Position numbers and translations under genes: made by a program. From Candidatus Bathyarchaeota archaeon (lineage in GTDB: Archaea > Thermoproteota > Bathyarchaeia > Bathyarchaeales > UBA233), in contig SOJA01000035.1 of assembly GCA_004376975.1 (NCBI GenBank), positions 1-9,114 of the forward strand: a DNA stretch of 9,114 nucleotides, read 5' to 3'. Of the stretch, positions 5,777 to 9,114 are shown in pieces. A model generated the notes under the pieces. The model was not told where the DNA came from and made no database searches. It worked only from the letters and a program-made list of their open reading frames with translations. Position 1 is the stretch's first letter, and each line of letters opens with the position of its first letter.

Positions 5777-6571
5777 CTATGCTTGCAGAGAAACATCTCC
5801 AATGAAAAAACGTTTTTCAGTTCCATCTTCAAGCCTTAGAACCAAAGCACCATCATGATCGATTTCCAAGGCTAGACCACTCACCTCTCTGGTTTGACTG
5901 GTGATCTTCACTCGACGACCAAGAAAACTTGCATATTTTTTCCATTCCTCCCGAATCGGATCAAATCCTTCATTTATGAAAAGCTCGTAGAGATTTTCAA
6001 GCTGTTCAAGCAAGGCTTTGAATAACTCTTCTAGCTGAACTTTTCGACCAAGTTCATTTTCAATTGAAGTGGCAACCTTCTTCAGCTGTTCTGGAAACAG
6101 CTTTTCCACACTACAGTTCGCATTAACTCCTACACCGACTACCACAAAATTCACGTTTTCACCTGTCGTGTTCATTTCAGCCAGTATCCCGCAGATTTTC
6201 CGTCCTTTCACCAGCACATCGTTGGGCCACTTGGTCTCTGCCTTCAAGCCGAACATTTCACGTAATACCCTAGTTACGGCTAATCCAGAAACAAATGTAA
6301 GTTGAATCGTTTCTGCCGGGCAAAGGTTAGGTCTGAGGATTAGGGAAAACCATAATCCACCAGTTGGAGAAAACCATTGCCTGCCAAGTCTTCCTGTCCC
6401 CATTGTTTGGGTTTCTGCAATCACCACTGTTCCTTCGCATGCTCCGTACATGGCTAGCTCTTTAGCCCATTTATTCGTCGAGTCAACATTAGACGAATAA
6501 AAAATGGTCCTCCCGAAACTTCTAGCGCCTAAACCGTTCTGAAGCTTATTCACCTTTAGTTTTGCTGACAT
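5777..6571 (-). CDS. birA: Biotin--protein ligase, without repressor domain
   Basis: Attaches biotin to the lysine of carrier proteins through biotinyl-AMP. It has 264 residues: a catalytic domain (about 20-215) and a small C-terminal SH3-like domain (about 217-264, GRRVKI to GDVSL). There is no N-terminal helix-turn-helix, so it should not act as the BirA-type repressor. Motifs in order are DSTN at 30-33, QTMGTGRLGRQW at 55-66 (the biotinyl-AMP loop), KWPND at 114-118, GRKICGILAE at 123-132 with the conserved Lys125, and VVVGVGVN at 143-150. In the loop the usual GRGRRGR is GTGRLGR; the arginines matching E. coli Arg118 and Arg121 remain. ATG at 6571 has only a weak ribosome site (AAGG). Its place next to the biotin carrier marks it as the ligase for that protein. 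Confidence 0.95.
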   Translation of the reverse strand: MSAKLKVNKLQNGLGARSFGRTIFYSSNVDSTNKWAKELAMYGACEGTVVIAETQTMGTGRLGRQWFSPTGGLWFSLILRPNLCPAETIQLTFVSGLAVTRVLREMFGLKAETKWPNDVLVKGRKICGILAEMNTTGENVNFVVVGVGVNANCSVEKLFPEQLKKVATSIENELGRKVQLEELFKALLEQLENLYELFINEGFDPIREEWKKYASFLGRRVKITSQTREVSGLALEIDHDGALVLRLEDGTEKRFFIGDVSLQA

Positions 6572-6723
6572 AATAATCTACCTTGGGAGTTTTTTTCTTG
6601 TAGAGCTTAAGGATGTGGAATTTTCATTTTAGTACTTGCGTTTTGGAGGTTCCTGAATAGATACGCTAATATATTGACTAATAAATTATTATAGATTCTA
6701 CTCAGTTTAATGGAGGAGAATGT
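6572..6723. promoter_or_regulatory. Divergent promoter region between birA and aor
   Basis: This 152-bp spacer separates genes running outward in both directions and must hold both promoters unless birA is read from elsewhere. For aor, TAATATATT at 6667-6675 is a fair archaeal TATA-box candidate that would put transcription start near 6697 and leave a leader with the GGAGG site. A perfect 13-bp inverted repeat (TAATA, AAT, TATTA) lies at 6679-6691 just downstream and could be an operator or chance in AT-rich DNA. For birA no box stands out. Confidence 0.4.
6712..6716 (+). promoter_or_regulatory. Shine-Dalgarno site deciding the aor TTG start
   Basis: GGAGG is 7 nt before TTG at 6724. An ATG at 6720 is only 3 nt from the site and is in another frame, so TTG is the right start. 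Confidence 0.75.
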
Positions 6724-8592
6724 TTGAACGGATATGCTGGTCGGATTCTTCACGTAAATTTGACAACCGGAAAAACTCGTGTTGAACCTTTGAATGAGGA
6801 ATACGCGAAAAAGTATATTGGCGGAATAGGTCTCGGCATCCGATTGTTGCTTGACGAGTCTAGGCCAGGAACAGAACCATTTAGTCCAGAAAACCCGTTG
6901 ATTTTAGCAACAGGACCGATATCAGGTACAATGTGGCCAACAGGCGGAAACGGGCATGCTTTCGTTTCAAAATCGCCGCAGAGTTTCGGTGTTGGCGAAT
7001 CTAAATCTCACGGTTCTTTTGGTACAGAGCTGAAAAGAGCTGGATATGATGCTGTAGTTTTCAAGGGCAAAGCCGAAAAGCCAGTTTACGTGTGGATTGA
7101 CGATGATTCAGTTCAGCTTTTGGATGCTTCACATTTGATGGGTAAGTCAGCAGCTGAAACAGAGGATATTATACGGGAGGATTTGGGTGACTACTATATT
7201 CGAGTTGCTGCTATAGGTTTGTCTGGAGAGAAACTTGTTCGGTTAGCTTGTATTATGAATGATAAGACTCGGGCTGCGGGAAGAACAGGCATGGGCGCCG
7301 TTATGGGGTCTAAAAATCTTAAAGCAATTGCTGTCCGTGGAACATATGATATTACTGTGGCGAAGCTAGACGAGTTTATGGAGTTCGTTAAGGAATTTCA
7401 TGAAAGAATGAAGGGACCAGCCACCCAAAAATACAGAACTATGGGTACTGCAGCGAACGTGCTTGTGCACAATTCCTTAGCTTGTATGCCTACAAGAAAT
7501 TATAACAATGCTTCTTTTGAAGGTGCAGAAAAGGTAAGCGGAGAAACTCTGAATGAAAGATTTGTTGCGAAAATTATAGGATGTAGTTCCTGTGCAATGC
7601 GGTGCGAACACATCTGTGTGGTTCCGGAAGGTCCATACAAAGGAACCATGACTCGAATGGAGTATGAGCCTCTTTGGGCTATGGGGCCGTACTGTGGCGT
7701 TGATCGTTTGGATGCTATCATAAAGGGAATGGATTTGTCCAATTATTACGGGGTGGACTCGATCAGTGTGGGGGTTGTAGTTGGCTTTGCTATGGATTGC
7801 TATGAAAACGGAATATTAACAGACAAAGATTTTGATGGAGTGGATGCGCGATTTGGCAATCATGAAGCTCTAGTTCAGCTTATTGAGAAAATTGGCAAGC
7901 GTGAGGGTATAGGCGATGTACTTGCTGAAGGCGTGAAGATTGCTGCGGAGAAAATAGGTAAAGGTGCGGAGAAACTGGCGCAGCACATTAAAGGAGTTGA
8001 GGTTACGGGGTATGATCTTAGATGTCTGAAGACGGCTGCGTTAGGCTTTGCTGTGTCTTTTCGTGGGGCGGATCATAATAGGCATGGAGCCTATAGTTTC
8101 GATGTGAAAGGGAAGGTGAACCGTTTTATTGTTGAGAAAGGCAGGGGAAAAATGGTTAAGGATATGGAAGACCAATACACTGTAATTGATTCATTGATCG
8201 TCTGTAAGTTCTCAAGGGGTACATATTACAAGGAACTGGAAGACATGGCTAAACTCTACAGTCTTGTTACAGGGTTCGAAGTTACGGCGGAAGAGATGAG
8301 GCGGGCTGGTGAACGAATAAACAATGTTGCCAGATTATTCAATGTCAGAGAGGGGTTGGGTAGGAAGGATGATACACTGCCGTACAAGGTTATGCATCTT
8401 CCTGTTCCAGATGAAGGCCCATCAAAAGGGGCATTCGTAAGTCAAAAAGAATTGGATTTCCTTTTGGACGACTATTATGAAACACGTGGATGGAACAAAG
8501 CTGGAATACCAACAATAGAGAAGCTTAAAGAACTGGGTATGAACGATCTAATCCATGTTATCAAGGGAGAAGCTAAGAACATAAAGGAGTAG
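6724..8592 (+). CDS. aor: Tungsten-type aldehyde:ferredoxin oxidoreductase family enzyme
   Basis: Oxidises aldehydes to carboxylic acids (reversible under reducing conditions) with a bis-pterin tungsten or molybdenum centre and one [4Fe-4S] cluster; cytoplasmic. At 622 residues it is close to Pyrococcus AOR (about 605) and FOR (about 620). The start MNGYAGRILHVNLTTGK is the family N-terminus. Cluster ligands are Cys287, Cys290 and Cys294 (CSSCAMRC) plus Cys494, almost the same positions as 288, 291, 295 and 494 in P. furiosus AOR. Glu313 (RMEYEP) matches the active-site Glu, and His451 in RGADHNRHG is the likely match of His448. The pterin motifs DxxGLD and DxxGLC appear as NYYGVD (340-345) and DSLIVC (489-494), both divergent. 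The four-cluster ferredoxin gene begins 5 nt after the stop, so the enzyme is probably a heteromer. Substrate is unknown; metabolism of aldehydes from 2-oxo acids is a reasonable guess. Confidence 0.93.
   Translation: MNGYAGRILHVNLTTGKTRVEPLNEEYAKKYIGGIGLGIRLLLDESRPGTEPFSPENPLILATGPISGTMWPTGGNGHAFVSKSPQSFGVGESKSHGSFGTELKRAGYDAVVFKGKAEKPVYVWIDDDSVQLLDASHLMGKSAAETEDIIREDLGDYYIRVAAIGLSGEKLVRLACIMNDKTRAAGRTGMGAVMGSKNLKAIAVRGTYDITVAKLDEFMEFVKEFHERMKGPATQKYRTMGTAANVLVHNSLACMPTRNYNNASFEGAEKVSGETLNERFVAKIIGCSSCAMRCEHICVVPEGPYKGTMTRMEYEPLWAMGPYCGVDRLDAIIKGMDLSNYYGVDSISVGVVVGFAMDCYENGILTDKDFDGVDARFGNHEALVQLIEKIGKREGIGDVLAEGVKIAAEKIGKGAEKLAQHIKGVEVTGYDLRCLKTAALGFAVSFRGADHNRHGAYSFDVKGKVNRFIVEKGRGKMVKDMEDQYTVIDSLIVCKFSRGTYYKELEDMAKLYSLVTGFEVTAEEMRRAGERINNVARLFNVREGLGRKDDTLPYKVMHLPVPDEGPSKGAFVSQKELDFLLDDYYETRGWNKAGIPTIEKLKELGMNDLIHVIKGEAKNIKE
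8585..8589 (+). promoter_or_regulatory. Shine-Dalgarno site deciding the ferredoxin start
   Basis: AGGAG inside the last codons of aor lies 8 nt before ATG at 8598. A GTG at 8592 overlaps the aor stop and is only 2 nt from the site, so ATG is preferred. Confidence 0.65.
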
Positions 8593-8597
8593 TGACA

Positions 8598-9107
8598 ATG
8601 GTCAAGATACATGAGAGAAAATTTGTTGCAGCAGATCCTGAGAAATGTGTAGGATGCCAAATTTGCGAATATATATGTTCATTGACGAAGGAAGGAGCTT
8701 TCAACCCGCTAAAATCCAGAATAAGAGTTGTACGGATAAACCAGGTGATAAACTTGGCAGTTACGTGCAGGCTCTGTGAGGATCCGCCGTGCGTCGCTGC
8801 GTGTCCAAGAGACGCTTTGACACAATCTGAAGAAACTGGTTTGATAATGGTGGATGAGGATAAGTGCAATGGATGCGGATGGTGCATTGAAGCATGCGAC
8901 TATGGCGCAATCATGGTGCATCCAGAGAGCAAAGTTGTGTTTGTCTGTGATCTATGTGAAGAACAAGGTGAGCCTCAATGTGTCAAGTGGTGTCCAGAAG
9001 AAGCATTAGATCTTATCACAAGTGATGTTCTAGCTCAGAAAGCAAGAATCACAGCAGTGAAGAAGCTGTTCAAAGAAGCAATGAAAGTTACACCGAAAAC
9101 CGCCTAA
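8598..9107 (+). CDS. Four-cluster ferredoxin-like electron-transfer subunit
   Basis: Iron-sulfur protein of 169 residues predicted to carry electrons between the AOR catalytic subunit and a soluble ferredoxin or another acceptor. All sixteen cysteines for four [4Fe-4S] clusters are present in DmsB/HycB order: 17, 20, 23, 27 (CVGCQICEYIC); 57, 60, 65, 69 (CRLCEDPPCVAAC); 90, 93, 96, 100 (CNGCGWCIEAC); and 117, 120, 128, 132 (CDLCEEQGEPQCVKWC). No signal peptide or Tat motif is seen, so it should be cytoplasmic. Pairing of such a subunit with an AOR-type catalytic protein is known for Pyrococcus WOR5 and for the bacterial AorAB and BamBC enzymes. A further gene, such as an FAD subunit, could lie beyond the window, which ends 7 nt after the stop. 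Confidence 0.92.
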   Translation: MVKIHERKFVAADPEKCVGCQICEYICSLTKEGAFNPLKSRIRVVRINQVINLAVTCRLCEDPPCVAACPRDALTQSEETGLIMVDEDKCNGCGWCIEACDYGAIMVHPESKVVFVCDLCEEQGEPQCVKWCPEEALDLITSDVLAQKARITAVKKLFKEAMKVTPKTA

Positions 9108-9114
9108 ATCTTCC

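Noticed and set aside
6720..6722. ATG as start of the aor gene
   Set aside because: It is in a different frame and only 3 nt from GGAGG; the TTG at 6724 gives the family's N-terminal GYxGRIL sequence.

Overview
The window looks like part of the chromosome of an anaerobic archaeon. Three things point that way: a tungsten-type aldehyde:ferredoxin oxidoreductase paired with a polyferredoxin, a sodium-pumping biotin decarboxylase operon of the kind found in archaea and strict anaerobes, and strong archaeal Shine-Dalgarno sites (GGAGG or AGGTGA) used with TTG starts. The phylum cannot be fixed from the sequence; a Bathyarchaeia-like or other mesophilic, peptide-fermenting archaeon would fit, but that is inference.

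Layout. Positions 1-92 may hold the 3' end of a plus-strand gene. Positions 93-866 have no convincing gene; they contain a long imperfect hairpin (115-187) enclosing a 27-nt all-purine tract, and scattered protein-like but interrupted minus-strand frames. From 6571 down to 867 six genes lie on the minus strand: birA (biotin-protein ligase), a membrane gamma-type anchor fused to a biotin carrier domain, a small coiled-coil protein with no standard start codon, the carboxyltransferase alpha subunit (OadA/PycB type), the membrane beta subunit (OadB/GcdB type), and a Xaa-Pro dipeptidase (PepQ type). Diverging from birA across a 152-bp AT-rich spacer, an AOR-family oxidoreductase and a four-cluster ferredoxin run on the plus strand to the window end.

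How it fits together. BirA would biotinylate the carrier domain of the gamma-carrier fusion. The alpha subunit would move the carboxyl group from oxaloacetate (most likely) to that biotin, and the beta subunit would decarboxylate carboxybiotin while exporting sodium ions. No biotin carboxylase is present, which favours a decarboxylase pump over an ATP-dependent pyruvate carboxylase. The AOR and ferredoxin pair would oxidise aldehydes, or reduce acids, with electrons passing through low-potential iron-sulfur clusters. With PepQ, the set suits amino-acid or peptide fermentation.

The most unusual points are the carrier domain fused to the membrane anchor instead of the alpha subunit, a similar beta-strand motif left on both sides of that apparent split, and the small coiled-coil gene whose only well-placed start codon is ATA.
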